A DNA stretch of 64,000 bases from NCBI RefSeq assembly GCF_000015865.1, contig NC_009012.1:2411081-2475080 (forward strand). Reading direction: 5' to 3'. The notes beneath the pieces were generated by a model. That model worked only from the letters and a program-made list of their open reading frames with translations. It was not told where the DNA came from and did no database searches. The position numbers and the translations under genes were made by a program. Source of the stretch: Acetivibrio thermocellus ATCC 27405. Its GTDB lineage: Bacteria > Bacillota > Clostridia > Acetivibrionales > Acetivibrionaceae. Shown one piece after another: positions 48,401 through 57,559 of the stretch (positions within the stretch are counted from its first letter, which is position 1; every line of letters begins with the position of its first letter).

Positions 48401-48649
48401 ACCCATATGAATTTGTTAAATCAATTTTACCAAATATATCATTCGAAGTAAATACGGCAAATTCTTATTTTTCGCCAATTTTCACCGTTTCAGTCTTTAT
48501 TGGCACACAAGTATAGTTTACCCGTTTTGAATAATTATAATGTTATTAATTCATAATATAAATGATAATGCAAAATATAAATTTGTCCATTGAAATTGAG
48601 CAATTTAATGCAAAGCAATATCAACAATAAAAAGAAAGGAAGTGAACTG

Positions 48650-49015
48650 ATGGCAAATTTCAACGATGCCAGGGCAGAGGGTATTGGCTTGATCCACTTC
48701 CTCATAAGACTGGTAGTGGGAGCCGTTGTACTTGCAGTCACGGCAGCTTTGACCCCGGGCTTTTCAATAACAGGCTTCTGGCCGCTTATTTTGGGTGCAA
48801 TTGTCCTTGCAGCACTTGACTATATTGCATTAAGATTCCTCGGTATACATGCCAGTCCGTACGGAAGGGGAATTACCGGCTTTGTTCTTGCAGCCGTAAT
48901 AATATATATCACTCAATTCTTCGTTGCGGGATATAGCGTTACTCTGCTTGGTGCCGTAATAGGAGCATTGGTTTACGGAATAATCGACGCCATAATTCCG
49001 GGAAGAGGTATGTAA
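48650..49015 (+). CDS. Holin-like four-span membrane protein (Phage_holin_4_2 / YvlD type)
   Basis: 121 residues from the ATG at 48650 (AGAAAGGAAG upstream), with four hydrophobic helices: LIHFLIRLVVGAVVLAV, FWPLILGAIVLAALDYI, GFVLAAVIIYITQFFV and LLGAVIGALVYGIID. This arrangement is typical of the PF04020 family, which is chromosomal and not evidence of a prophage. Function unknown, perhaps envelope stress. It ends at a very strong terminator. Confidence 0.85.
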   Translation: MANFNDARAEGIGLIHFLIRLVVGAVVLAVTAALTPGFSITGFWPLILGAIVLAALDYIALRFLGIHASPYGRGITGFVLAAVIIYITQFFVAGYSVTLLGAVIGALVYGIIDAIIPGRGM

Positions 49016-49031
49016 AACCAGATATCAAACA

Positions 49032-49069
49032 TGATAAAGGGCCTCAAGTTTCCTTGAGGCCCTTTATCA
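49032..49069 (+). terminator. Strong rho-independent terminator of the holin-like gene
   Basis: A perfect 17-bp stem TGATAAAGGGCCTCAAG / CTTGAGGCCCTTTATCA with a 4-base TTTC loop starts 17 bases after the stop codon. Confidence 0.85.
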
Positions 49070-49079
49070 CATTTGCACC

Positions 49080-49260
49080 CAAAATGCCGTTCCCCTATAT
49101 TTTGACACCTAGCCCTCGCTAGGTGGGTGTTCTGTTGAAAGCCTCTGCCTTCCGCTGCCGTTGCACATATCTTAAAGACATGTGTCGGAATTGCTATGCG
49201 GCCTGGCATCGTACTTTCAAACTCCAAACTCCCTTCTGTCATGTGTAGGTTCAAAATTAT
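49080..49260 (-). other. Structured remnant with hairpin, possibly an IS200/IS605-type end
   Basis: A perfect hairpin CACCTAGC-CCTC-GCTAGGTG (49106-49125) sits in a GC-richer 180-bp block, which also contains a GCGGAAGGCAGAGGC-type segment on the minus strand. The block has no convincing gene and a composition unlike its flanks. Short hairpin-bearing GC-rich ends with structured RNA are found in IS605/TnpB elements. I could not find a tnpB or the other end. Confidence 0.3.
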
Positions 49261-49479
49261 AGGTTACTCCGCACATTTCAGGCTGCCAATTTTCATCCAC
49301 TTGCTTGCAAATTCATTATATCATTGAGTTGTTCCAAAAAACAAACAATTCTACACACTTTTAAAGCTATTAAATCGAGGATATTACAATCAAACTATTT
49401 AATGCTTAATAAATCAAAATTATAATTAGTTTTACAATTTGTGAACGCAAAATAATCCTTTGTAATTATGTGGAATAAG

Positions 49480-50367
49480 TCATTTTGCCCCGATTCTGTT
49501 CTCCCGGGCATAATAAAAAAGATATTGCTGGGCAAACCCCGCGTACTTGCCAAAATAATCCCGGGCAAATTCCTGTATCTCGCCAAAGCTTGCCTCGCTT
49601 TTAAAATACAGCTCCTCCATTACTCTTTTCACCCAGACGTCGGTGGGAAACACATCATATTTTGTCCCGCTGTACAAAAGTGTGCAGTCCGCAACTTTAG
49701 GCCCCACCCCCTGAAATCTCATAAGAAAGTCCCTCGCCTCAACGGTATCCATGGAGCAAACGTCCTCAAGGTTTATTTTCCCCTCGTTAACCATTTTTGC
49801 CGCATTCATTATGTATTTGCATCTGAATCCTGCTCCGGTTTGTTCCAATTCTTCCAAAGTTGCGTGCGAAAGCTGCTTGGCAGAGGGAAACGCATAATAC
49901 TTTTCACCGTCCATTTCTATTTCACAGCCATAAAGCCGGGATATTTCATCCACGGTTTTCATTATCCTGGGAATTCTGTTGTTGGCAGAGATAATGAAAG
50001 ATATCAAGGTCTCCCATATATTCTGCTTAAGAAGCCTTATCCCTGAGCCGAATTTTACCGCTTCCCTCATTATCTCATCTTTCATTACTTTCTCTTTAAT
50101 ATGCGAATAGTCCCTGCCGAGATCAAAATAGTCAAACCATATACTTTTAAAATCCTCTATACCGGTGTTCGACAACTCCAAAACTCCATCCCGGTACTTT
50201 ACGTTTAAAGCCCTGCCGCAGGCAACCCCCGTATAACTTCCGTCCGGCTGTCTTATCCATCTGAAACACTGCCCGCAGTCAAATACATGGACAGGGTTAA
50301 AATCCTCCACTTTCTCAACAATGACCTTGTTATCCTTTTGCTCAATTTTATATCCCTTGTATTCCAT
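49480..50367 (-). CDS. 8-oxoguanine DNA glycosylase (OGG1 family)
   Basis: 295 residues from the ATG at 50367; the frame is open to 50385. It has an N-terminal OGG domain (FDCGQCFRW) and a HhH-GPD core. FQGVGPKVAD supplies the catalytic lysine (K224) and DVFPTDVWVKR the catalytic Asp (D243). It excises 8-oxoguanine with lyase activity. Single gene, minus strand. Confidence 0.93.
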   Translation of the reverse strand: MEYKGYKIEQKDNKVIVEKVEDFNPVHVFDCGQCFRWIRQPDGSYTGVACGRALNVKYRDGVLELSNTGIEDFKSIWFDYFDLGRDYSHIKEKVMKDEIMREAVKFGSGIRLLKQNIWETLISFIISANNRIPRIMKTVDEISRLYGCEIEMDGEKYYAFPSAKQLSHATLEELEQTGAGFRCKYIMNAAKMVNEGKINLEDVCSMDTVEARDFLMRFQGVGPKVADCTLLYSGTKYDVFPTDVWVKRVMEELYFKSEASFGEIQEFARDYFGKYAGFAQQYLFYYARENRIGAK

Positions 50368-50606
50368 ATCCTCACCATACCTCAAATATTTTCTTACAAT
50401 CTTTTTTTACAATACTTTCTTGAATATTTTCCGAATATTTTTTGAATATCTTGCGTTTTTATAATTTTAATACTTTTGAGTTATTCATTATTTTCCGCCG
50501 GTTATAATTTTTGCGTTACTTATATATAATACCCCGTTTTTCTGTTATAATTTAAGTATAAAAATATTTTTCCATTATATTCATTAAACTTTGAAAGGAA
50601 ATTGTT

Positions 50607-51383
50607 ATGAAGGAAAAAATTTATACAATACCTGTAACCGATGCGTTCAACACTGACTGCGAATGCCCCATGTGCGTGCTGGAAAAGAAGCTGGAGGACG
50701 AAAACATCGAATATGTCCTGGGACCTTTCCTGATGGAGCCCGAAGGAAGAATGGAGACAAATGAAAACGGCTTTTGCAGAAGGCATTTCGAACTTCTGTA
50801 CAACACCCGGGCAAACCGTTTGGGTTTGGGCCTCATTGTCGACACCCACATGGTGGAACAAACATCAAGGCTTAAGAAAAAATATGAAGTCAAAAAAGAG
50901 CAGCTTAAAAAAGATGCGGATGTCTCTTTTATAAAAAATCTGTCGGGCAAATTCTCTTCAAAACAGACTGAAACCCGCAAGTTTGTGAATGAACTGATTG
51001 ACCATCTTGAAAAGCTTGAAAAATCCTGCACGGTGTGTAAGCGAATTAACAGAACAATGGACAGATATATAGATGTAATCCTTTATCTTTACTTTAAAGA
51101 AAACGACTTTAAAGAACTGTTCCACAGCCGCAAGGGGTTTTGCCTGAAGCATTTTAAAGCTCTTCTTGAAGGCACGGAAAAATATCTTGGTCCCAAAGAG
51201 ACCGCCATATTTGTGGACAATCTGCTTTCCATGCAGATAGAAAACATGGAGCGTATCCAGCAGGAGGTAAACTGGTTTACCAAGAAATTTGACTACCGCA
51301 ACAATGACGCTCCCTGGGGTAATTCAAAAGATGCCCTGCCAAGAAGCATTCAAAAATTGGTCGGTTTTTGCAGCTTCAACTAG
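50607..51383 (+). CDS. DUF6062 family protein with repeated CxxC/CxxH pairs
   Basis: 258 residues. Metal-site-like pairs recur in two halves, CECPMC then CRRH, and CTVC then CLKH, suggesting an internal duplication with a zinc or similar site in each half. A GGAAATTGTT site precedes the ATG. The 3' end overlaps the convergent gene by 8 bases. Function unknown. Confidence 0.85.
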   Translation: MKEKIYTIPVTDAFNTDCECPMCVLEKKLEDENIEYVLGPFLMEPEGRMETNENGFCRRHFELLYNTRANRLGLGLIVDTHMVEQTSRLKKKYEVKKEQLKKDADVSFIKNLSGKFSSKQTETRKFVNELIDHLEKLEKSCTVCKRINRTMDRYIDVILYLYFKENDFKELFHSRKGFCLKHFKALLEGTEKYLGPKETAIFVDNLLSMQIENMERIQQEVNWFTKKFDYRNNDAPWGNSKDALPRSIQKLVGFCSFN

Positions 51384-52233
51384 AAGAATCGCCGCGCTTT
51401 GAATCCAAAGCCTTGTTTGGTTCCAAAACAAGGCTTTTTGCCGTGATGTTCAGGCTTTGAATATTGAGCGCCGTAAGCTTTTCAACCTCATCAATCACCT
51501 TTTGCTGGACCTTCCTCAAAAGCTCCCTTATCTGGCAGCCGTATACCAGCACAAGGTCCATTTCAATATATATGCCTTCGGGATGATTCTCCACCCGAAA
51601 TCTTGATATTTTATTCACACCTTCAATATTTGAAACAACATAATCCACAATCTGGTATATCGTATAGTCGGAAATTGTATAATTGCCAAGGTAGCTGAAA
51701 GTGGGACGGACCACGGATTTTTCGCCAATCAGCTGAAAGCGCCCTTTCCCTTTCCTTCTGAATATCTGGAGAGGGTCAAGAAAATACCCTGAAAAATCTT
51801 TTTTTATCTCAAAAGTGGGAACCGGAATCACATGCTTTCCCTGTTCCCTTCTTGTGGTAAGCGCCTGTTTTATTTCAAACTCCGTCGCCACCTGGTGTAT
51901 ATAAACCTTTTCGGTTACTTCCGGAAGCTCCAGACGCTTCGCTATGGCTTCAACCATGCCGTCCGACGTTCCAAGGATAAGTATACCTTCCGGATTGTAC
52001 TGCCTTATGGCCGTCTTTACGTCATCGGCATGATCATCGTCCGTAAACAGGGCGCACTTTATCGAGCCTATTTTTGTTTTTTCCTTTTTGGCTGACTTTC
52101 CTGCAATAATCTGGGCCCCTCTTATGAGAAGGCCGTCATCAATAATAAAATCTATTCCCCTCTCCCGGGCAACCCATACAGCCCTGTGGCTTTTTCCGGT
52201 CCCGCTCGGTCCTACAAATCCAACAACCCTCAA
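51376..52233 (-). CDS. P-loop protein with C-terminal Asp23/Gls24-like domain
   Basis: 285 residues. Walker A GPSGTGKS is at 8-15, followed by a kinase-like fold (IDDGLLIRG, ILILGTSDGM). The C-terminal 100 residues (YTIYQIVDYVVSNIEGV, IYIEMDLVLVYGCQIRELLRKVQQKV) resemble Asp23/Gls24 envelope-stress proteins. The combination is conserved in clostridia but uncharacterised. Confidence 0.8.
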   Translation of the reverse strand: MRVVGFVGPSGTGKSHRAVWVARERGIDFIIDDGLLIRGAQIIAGKSAKKEKTKIGSIKCALFTDDDHADDVKTAIRQYNPEGILILGTSDGMVEAIAKRLELPEVTEKVYIHQVATEFEIKQALTTRREQGKHVIPVPTFEIKKDFSGYFLDPLQIFRRKGKGRFQLIGEKSVVRPTFSYLGNYTISDYTIYQIVDYVVSNIEGVNKISRFRVENHPEGIYIEMDLVLVYGCQIRELLRKVQQKVIDEVEKLTALNIQSLNITAKSLVLEPNKALDSKRGDSSS

Positions 52234-52810
52234 CTTTATACCTCCGTAAGTTTCGAAACTTGCTCAAAATTAAAAAGTACAAATTTCCTTTTTGTATTAG
52301 AACCATTTTACCATAAAACCGCCCGCCGTTACAATGAGGGCAATTTTCTTCCGTCAATACCGGACATATAAAAAAAGACCGTTTGGGTCTTTTAAAAGCC
52401 GTCCGGAAAATCACCTTTTGTAAAAATATTTCCCTTAAAACAGGGAAAAGAGAGTAAATCTACTCTCTTTTTTCCCAATATTTTTTCTTTCGTTTTTTTC
52501 GCCAGTTATCTTTTGCTTTTAAGTTTTCTTAATCCTTGGTACCTTGTATTCTTTAATCATTGGTAGAAAGAAAAGTATATTAATCGCTTAAAGTTTTCTG
52601 CAAAGATTGTTTTTTTGAAAGCTTCTTAAAAGCATTCAAAACAAAACATTTTTCACTTTTTATATTATGTACGGAAAACAGTATTTATATACATAATATT
52701 ATATTATACAATATATTGTATCATTTGATATTATATTGTCAATATCTATGGCAAAAAATTTTGAAGAAAATTTGTGTCATTTCTGTTTTTTTGTAATTTT
52801 ATATCAAAAA
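52234..52810. other. 577-bp intergenic region with two stable hairpins
   Basis: No gene is visible. Hairpin 1 is AAAAGACC/GGTCTTTT (52373-52380, 52386-52393), nested in CCGGAC...GTCCGG. Hairpin 2 is AGAGAGTA/TACTCTCT (52449-52456, 52461-52468), extended by GGGAAAA/TTTTTTCCC. They lie upstream of the minus-strand P-loop gene and could be in its leader or mark a small RNA. The remainder is AT-rich. Confidence 0.45.
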
Positions 52811-52811
52811 A

Positions 52812-52830
52812 GCGGGCCTGTTCGGCCCGT
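52812..52830 (-). terminator. Terminator of the ytxC-like gene
   Basis: A GCGGGCC/GGCCCGT stem with a 5-base loop is followed on the minus strand by GCTTTTTT. It lies 18 bases beyond the stop. Confidence 0.8.
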
Positions 52831-52847
52831 TTTCGCGTGTTTAAGGT

Positions 52848-53780
52848 TCAGATCTGGCTCTTGTTTTCACTTCTTACCATGTTTACCATGCACAATTCAC
52901 ATTCCGAACATATGACAACCTTGCCCCAGAAGACATTTTTTATCGTTTCAAGAAGCTCTTTGTTTCTAAAAGATTTGGCTCCATGTATCACGAGTTTTCT
53001 TGGGGCCATGGTGATAAGAGAACTTACGAGAAGATCGTCATAATTGATTTCTCCTTCGGGTATGTCGTTTACAAACTCCTGAAGACATTCATTGGTAATT
53101 TCATTTTTGTTCTCGTCAAGCAGTACATATTTGTTGTCATAACCCGCAATTATATGAACGGCATTGAATTTGGGCTCCTGTATGTCCACAAAATACCTCA
53201 AAAGCCGTATAAATTCCCTGTATTCCCTTTCCATTAGGAAATCGTCCACGGCTTTTTCAACTATTTCTTCAAGGTCTTTCATATAATCCTTCAGGCGAAA
53301 ATTTACAAACCCGTCCAGTATAACAGTGTTTGAACTTTCAAAATACTCCAGCAATCTTTTTATTATGATATTCTTTCTCCGTATTTGAAAAAAACTGTTT
53401 AGTAAGTTTCTTTCCTCATTTTTTATGATTGCAAGAGTAAGCCTTTGTATTTCTTTCCTTTCCGCCTGGGTAAAATAACAATAATTGCTGTTTATTATTC
53501 TATATATCAACTTTTCCTCATATTTATCAATTATAAAAGTTGCCAAAGCATTTGAAACATTTAAAACCAATTCTTTATATAAATGAGAATTCATGTCCGA
53601 AGGAGCATCATTATCCGCCAAGCTGCAGATAATTGAAGTTGAGCCTTCCGAATCCGCAACATCTCTCACCAGATAGTTTATGTTTTTTTTATTGTTTCGG
53701 GCCAATTCGTTTATCAAATATTCTTTCAAACTGTCAGCATCATCATTAACCCCAATAGAAAGAAACTGCATCAACTTCAC
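52848..53780 (-). CDS. ytxC: Putative sporulation protein YtxC
   Basis: 310 residues with family text YCYFTQAERKEI, TVILDGFVNFRLKDYM and a Cys-x2-Cys at the C-terminus (CSECELC). YtxC proteins are conserved in endospore formers, with unknown biochemical role. Single gene with its own terminator. Confidence 0.85.
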   Translation of the reverse strand: MKLMQFLSIGVNDDADSLKEYLINELARNNKKNINYLVRDVADSEGSTSIICSLADNDAPSDMNSHLYKELVLNVSNALATFIIDKYEEKLIYRIINSNYCYFTQAERKEIQRLTLAIIKNEERNLLNSFFQIRRKNIIIKRLLEYFESSNTVILDGFVNFRLKDYMKDLEEIVEKAVDDFLMEREYREFIRLLRYFVDIQEPKFNAVHIIAGYDNKYVLLDENKNEITNECLQEFVNDIPEGEINYDDLLVSSLITMAPRKLVIHGAKSFRNKELLETIKNVFWGKVVICSECELCMVNMVRSENKSQI

Positions 53781-54004
53781 ATCCCTTCAAAACGTAGTAT
53801 ATGTCTTCGCAATTTGTTGTATGCAGCAAGCAATATATACAAACTATGGGATAATTTTCTTCCGATCCGATTTTTTATTGTCATACTGCAACCTGGCATA
53901 TTATTAATCAAACATTCATACATATTTTTATAGTATATTATATGCAGAGAAAAAGAGTTAGTTACAAAGGGGAATAAAAGGTATTTGGCAAATTTGCCGC
54001 AGTT

Positions 54005-54757
54005 TCACTCTGTAATAAGCGGTATTATCGTACCTATGTCCACCACCGGTTCTTCTGACAAAGAGACGGCTTTGACACCTTTTTGGGCAAGAAAATCCTC
54101 TATTGCCTCACAGGACCGAAGCTTTCGCATATCGCCTGCCAAAGCCCATTTTTCCTTGTCAATCAGTCCTGTGCTTCCTCCTATGAATCCGTTTTTAAAG
54201 CCCGGAAGCAATATCGCATCCTCTTCTATGACCAAAACATTAATTCCTTTTTTTTCCGCCACCTTTGCAATTCCTCTGTCCATGGTTATTATGGAGTTTT
54301 CATTCACAACGGATATTGCACATTTTGCGTACCCCTGGTTTATGTGTACCAGTTCTATGCCCATTTTAGAAAAATTTTCCCTAAGAATTTTATCGGTATA
54401 TTTTGTGTTATGGAACACAATATTTCCGACCCTCGCCGCATTATAGTAAACACTTGCCGGATATTTCGGGCCAAGCTCGGCTTCCCCTTTCAGAAGCAAA
54501 AATCCCCATTCGGAAAGTTCGCGAAGAATTTTCTTGGGCACTCCGGGAGCATACACTATCTTTCTTTCCCCCAAATGATGAAAAACGGCATCGGGATGAA
54601 AGGAAACGGCCGGGTAAAGTCCCGAATGGGCTTCCGTCTTAATCAGCTGAATACCCCTGTCCTTAAATCCTGCCTCCAAAGAAGGACTGATTCTTCCGTC
54701 CACCAGGGCAAGCCGGACTTTTCTTTCGGGTATGTTGGGCACTTTTACGTAATTCAT
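54005..54757 (-). CDS. DUF6873-type conserved protein
   Basis: 250 residues from the ATG at 54757 (AGGTGAG upstream; the frame is open to 54781). It contains HSGLYPAVSFHPDAVFHHLG, YPASVYYNAARVGN and GINVLVIEEDAILLPGF. This is a clostridial conserved family recalled as DUF6873, possibly related to amidinotransferase-fold proteins (inference). No operon partner. Confidence 0.7.
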   Translation of the reverse strand: MNYVKVPNIPERKVRLALVDGRISPSLEAGFKDRGIQLIKTEAHSGLYPAVSFHPDAVFHHLGERKIVYAPGVPKKILRELSEWGFLLLKGEAELGPKYPASVYYNAARVGNIVFHNTKYTDKILRENFSKMGIELVHINQGYAKCAISVVNENSIITMDRGIAKVAEKKGINVLVIEEDAILLPGFKNGFIGGSTGLIDKEKWALAGDMRKLRSCEAIEDFLAQKGVKAVSLSEEPVVDIGTIIPLITE

Positions 54758-54781
54758 GAACTCACCTGTCCTGTTTTTCAA

Positions 54782-55165
54782 AAATTTTTATCATAGAAAA
54801 AATAAAATTAAACATAAAATTATAATAAAAGTTGTCACAATTGGTTTTTTATTTTCATAAATATAAGTAGCTTAATCAAAACAGACTAAATTGCAGCTGC
54901 TCTTAAATAAAATTATATACTATTTCAGACAAACAGGACGTAAAATATAATGAACCTTGATACTAACTGCCGGCCTTTTAAAAGACCGGCGGTTGTTCAG
55001 ATAAACCGCACCTTTCTGCAAAGGTGCGGATTTTATTTTAATAATTAATAATTAATAATTAATACTTTAATGGGTTACAATATTAATAACAGACCTGATT
55101 ATTAAAAGACCTGCTTTATTGATTGCAGCCGACTTAACAATAGTCTTTCCAACGGGAGTGATATT
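54782..55165. other. 384-bp intergenic region with a palindrome and a terminator-like hairpin
   Basis: A near-perfect palindrome GCCGGcCTTTTAAAAGaCCGGC (54969-54990) is followed by CCGCACCTTT-CTGC-AAAGGTGCGG (55006-55029) and a T-rich tract. That is a plus-strand terminator shape with no plus-strand gene upstream. From 55039 a simple AT-rich repeat (AATAATT units) runs for about 25 bases. The pair could be a small RNA end or a riboswitch-like leader of the short ORF at 55166. Confidence 0.45.
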
Positions 55166-55321
55166 ATGACAACTATCAACTGCTCGTCAAATTGCGTTCA
55201 CCAACAGGACGGCAAGTGTACGCTTGATAGTGTCACAAAAAACTCGGACTCAGCCTCCCCTGACTGTGTTTTTTTTAAAGAAAGAGCACCGAAGCGTACT
55301 ATGAAAATGAAAGAAATTTAG
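55166..55321 (+). CDS. Small Cys-rich protein (51 residues)
   Basis: ATG at 55166 with GGGAGTG six bases upstream. The product begins MTTINCSSNCVHQQDGKCT and has four cysteines (6, 10, 18, 34), suggesting a small metal-binding fold like DUF1540-type clostridial proteins. A terminator follows directly. Function unknown. Confidence 0.7.
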   Translation: MTTINCSSNCVHQQDGKCTLDSVTKNSDSASPDCVFFKERAPKRTMKMKEI

Positions 55322-55343
55322 GAACAAGGTTTAAGCCTTGTTC
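55322..55343 (+). terminator. Terminator of the small Cys-rich gene
   Basis: A GAACAAGG/CCTTGTTC 8-bp stem with a 6-base loop, then TTCTTGTT, directly after the stop codon. Confidence 0.7.
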
Positions 55344-55507
55344 TTCTTGTTATTATTTCCGTATATCCCTGCCAAAATTCACTTTTACTTGCACTTGTTT
55401 GCAAATTGATATATATTCTAATTGATATATATTCTAGTTATATGTTGCCGCAAAATCCATGGTAAAAATCCACGGCTACAACTTAAAATCAAGCAAGGTG
55501 ATAAAAA

Positions 55508-56689
55508 ATGTGTACTTTGGAAATAAAAGAAAAATGTTCTGAAATAATGGATGAGGTCATCCGCATAAGAAGGGACATTCACAAAAATCCTGAACTGGGC
55601 TTTAATGAATACAGGACATCCTCCATCGCATCGGATTTTATGAAAAACCTCGGTTTCAGTGTCCGCACAAACGTAGCCAAAACAGGTGTTGTCGGCGTCC
55701 TTGAAGGTGAAAGACCCGGTAAGACAATTGCAATAAGAGCCGACATGGATGCCATCCCCATAGCCGAGGAAAACGATTTTGAATATGCATCCCAAAATAA
55801 AAATGTCATGCATGCCTGCGGGCACGATGCCCACATCGCCATAGCGCTGGGAACTGCAAAGATACTTTATCATTTTAAAGACAGAATATCCGGCAATGTC
55901 AAATTTATTTTCCAGCCTGCGGAGGAAGGGCTGGGAGGAGCCTCTTTTATGATTGAAGAAGGGGCGTTGGACAATCCCGCAACCGATGCCATAATCGCCC
56001 TTCATGTCTCCCCGCTTTTAAAGTCGGGTCAAATTTCAGTCGGCGCAGGACCGGTAATGGCTTCGCCCGCCGAGTTCGACATAGTCATAAAAGGCAGGGG
56101 TGGTCATGCGGCCCAGCCCAACAAATGCGTTAATCCAATATCCATAGGGGCAAATATTATAAACATGTTTTCATCCATTATTCCAAAAACCCTGAGTCCT
56201 TTTAAAAGCGCCGTTCTGTCGGTTACATGCTTTGAAGCGGGCAACACCTACAACGTTATTCCCTCACAGGCTGTCATCAAAGGCACCGTCAGGGCTTTCG
56301 ACCGGGAAACCCACAATGTAATATACAATAAAATGTATTCTGTAATCGCCTCATTAACGTCGGCGGAGGGAGCGGACTTCTCTTTTGACTACAACCTCGG
56401 CTATCCTCCTGTCGTAAACAATGCAGAAATTGCAAAGCTTGTTGCAAATGCCGCGAAAAAAATTGTAGGGGACGACAACGTAGTGGAAAATCCGGAGCCT
56501 TCCATGCTTGCGGAAGATTTTTCCTACTACGCTTTAAAAATCCCGGGGGCAATTTTCAACTTAGGCTGCAGACACCCTCACGATGAAAATTTTTACAACC
56601 TTCACTCCTCCAAATTCAACCTTGACGAAAGCTGCATAATCACAGGAATACAGATATTATCCCAGTGCGTACTGGATTTTCTGGGATAA
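55508..56689 (+). CDS. M20-family metal-dependent amidohydrolase/peptidase
   Basis: 393 residues of the hippurate hydrolase / N-acyl-amino-acid amidohydrolase group. IRRDIHKNPELGFNEYRT, IRADMDAIPI, MHACGHDAHIA and FQPAEEGLGGA supply the dinuclear metal ligands. GGRGGHAAQP-like text (GRGGHAAQPNK) marks the dimerisation domain. AAGGTG precedes the ATG. Exact acyl substrate is unknown. Confidence 0.92.
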   Translation: MCTLEIKEKCSEIMDEVIRIRRDIHKNPELGFNEYRTSSIASDFMKNLGFSVRTNVAKTGVVGVLEGERPGKTIAIRADMDAIPIAEENDFEYASQNKNVMHACGHDAHIAIALGTAKILYHFKDRISGNVKFIFQPAEEGLGGASFMIEEGALDNPATDAIIALHVSPLLKSGQISVGAGPVMASPAEFDIVIKGRGGHAAQPNKCVNPISIGANIINMFSSIIPKTLSPFKSAVLSVTCFEAGNTYNVIPSQAVIKGTVRAFDRETHNVIYNKMYSVIASLTSAEGADFSFDYNLGYPPVVNNAEIAKLVANAAKKIVGDDNVVENPEPSMLAEDFSYYALKIPGAIFNLGCRHPHDENFYNLHSSKFNLDESCIITGIQILSQCVLDFLG

Positions 56690-56812
56690 TATTTTCTTTT
56701 TTTTACTTCTTTTCCAATTCATTTTTTACTATGAATTTTTAATTTTATGACGGTAATAATACAGATATAAAAAATTTAATAAAACTCTAATTTGAAAAAA
56801 GGAGTTGTAATT

Positions 56813-57031
56813 ATGGACAGAACACCCTTGGACAGACTGGCTCTGGTTTTGGTTATAATTGGAGCTTTAAACTGGCTTCTGGTGGGACTGTTTGACTACA
56901 ACCTTGTGGCAGATTTGTTTGGTGCAGCATCAATTATTTCAAGAATTATATACTCTATAGTCGGTATCGCCGGTCTCTACAGCATAAGCTTGCTGTTCAG
57001 AGAATCCGAACGTGTTGAAAACAAAGCCTGA
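56813..57031 (+). CDS. DUF378 two-span membrane protein
   Basis: 72 residues from the ATG at 56813 (AAAAGGAG upstream). LALVLVIIGALNWLLVGLFDYNLV in two blocks, then SIVGIAGLY, is the DUF378 (YuzA-like) signature. Two membrane helices. Function unknown. Confidence 0.92.
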   Translation: MDRTPLDRLALVLVIIGALNWLLVGLFDYNLVADLFGAASIISRIIYSIVGIAGLYSISLLFRESERVENKA

Positions 57032-57049
57032 TAAAAAGGCAAATTAAAA

Positions 57050-57086
57050 AACCAGGTGCCTTGCTTCTTTCATAAGGCACCTGGTT
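57050..57086 (+). terminator. Terminator of the DUF378 gene
   Basis: AACCAGGTGCCTT / AAGGCACCTGGTT is a 13-bp perfect stem followed by TTT. Confidence 0.85.
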
Positions 57087-57157
57087 TTTCCAATCAATTA
57101 CCTTCCGGCCGGTCAAAAAGCTTTTACTGAAATCCCCATATAATTTCAACCGATATT

Positions 57158-57328
57158 TTAACTAATGCTTTTAATTTGCGCCTCATCTGAAACAAGAACA
57201 ATTTTAATACTCAAATCCACATCCGCATCAATTGAAACATCATAGGTTTTAACTCCAAACTTCTCAATACTTCTGTCGATCTCGTTCTTTATCTGGCTTT
57301 CAAGAATGTCGTACACCATATTGCTCAA
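57158..57328 (-). CDS. Small acidic protein of unknown function
   Basis: A strong AGGAAGGAGAGG lies just upstream of a TTG at 57328; an ATG follows at 57319. The product is about 56 residues, MVYDILESQIKNEIDRSIEKFG then YDVSIDADVDLSIKIVLVSDE. Translation seems likely from the ribosome site. No family recognised. Confidence 0.6.
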   Translation of the reverse strand: MSNMVYDILESQIKNEIDRSIEKFGVKTYDVSIDADVDLSIKIVLVSDEAQIKSIS

Positions 57329-57349
57329 ATTTATCCTCTCCTTCCTCAA

Positions 57350-57501
57350 CGCCTATTATAATATCAAAAATTTTTTATCTTGTTAATACTTATGGGAAAT
57401 TAACAGGAGACTTTTCTTTGCGTAAATAGCCCCAAGCTTTGGAATAAGGCCCGTTTCAGGCAAATAATTTTTTTGGTTTAAAACAGAATTTAAAACAAAA
57501 A
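57350..57501. other. Short intergenic stretch
   Basis: Nothing beyond AT-rich sequence between the small acidic gene and the yebC terminator. Confidence 0.6.
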
Positions 57502-57534
57502 GCCTTCCTGCAATGCTTGTTCATGCAGGAAGGC
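57502..57534 (-). terminator. Terminator of the yebC-family gene
   Basis: GCCTTCCTGCA / TGCAGGAAGGC is an 11-bp stem. On the minus strand TTTTTGTTTT follows. Confidence 0.85.
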
Positions 57535-57559
57535 GGGAAATTTCAATCCCGTCGTTTTT

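Noticed and set aside
48650-49015. Prophage suspicion from a holin-like protein
   Set aside because: PF04020-type proteins are common chromosomal membrane proteins, and no phage structural, lysis or integrase genes are nearby.
55039-55063. AATAATT tandem repeat as an origin or binding-site array
   Set aside because: Low-complexity AT repeat in an AT-rich gap without DnaA boxes or an adjacent regulator.
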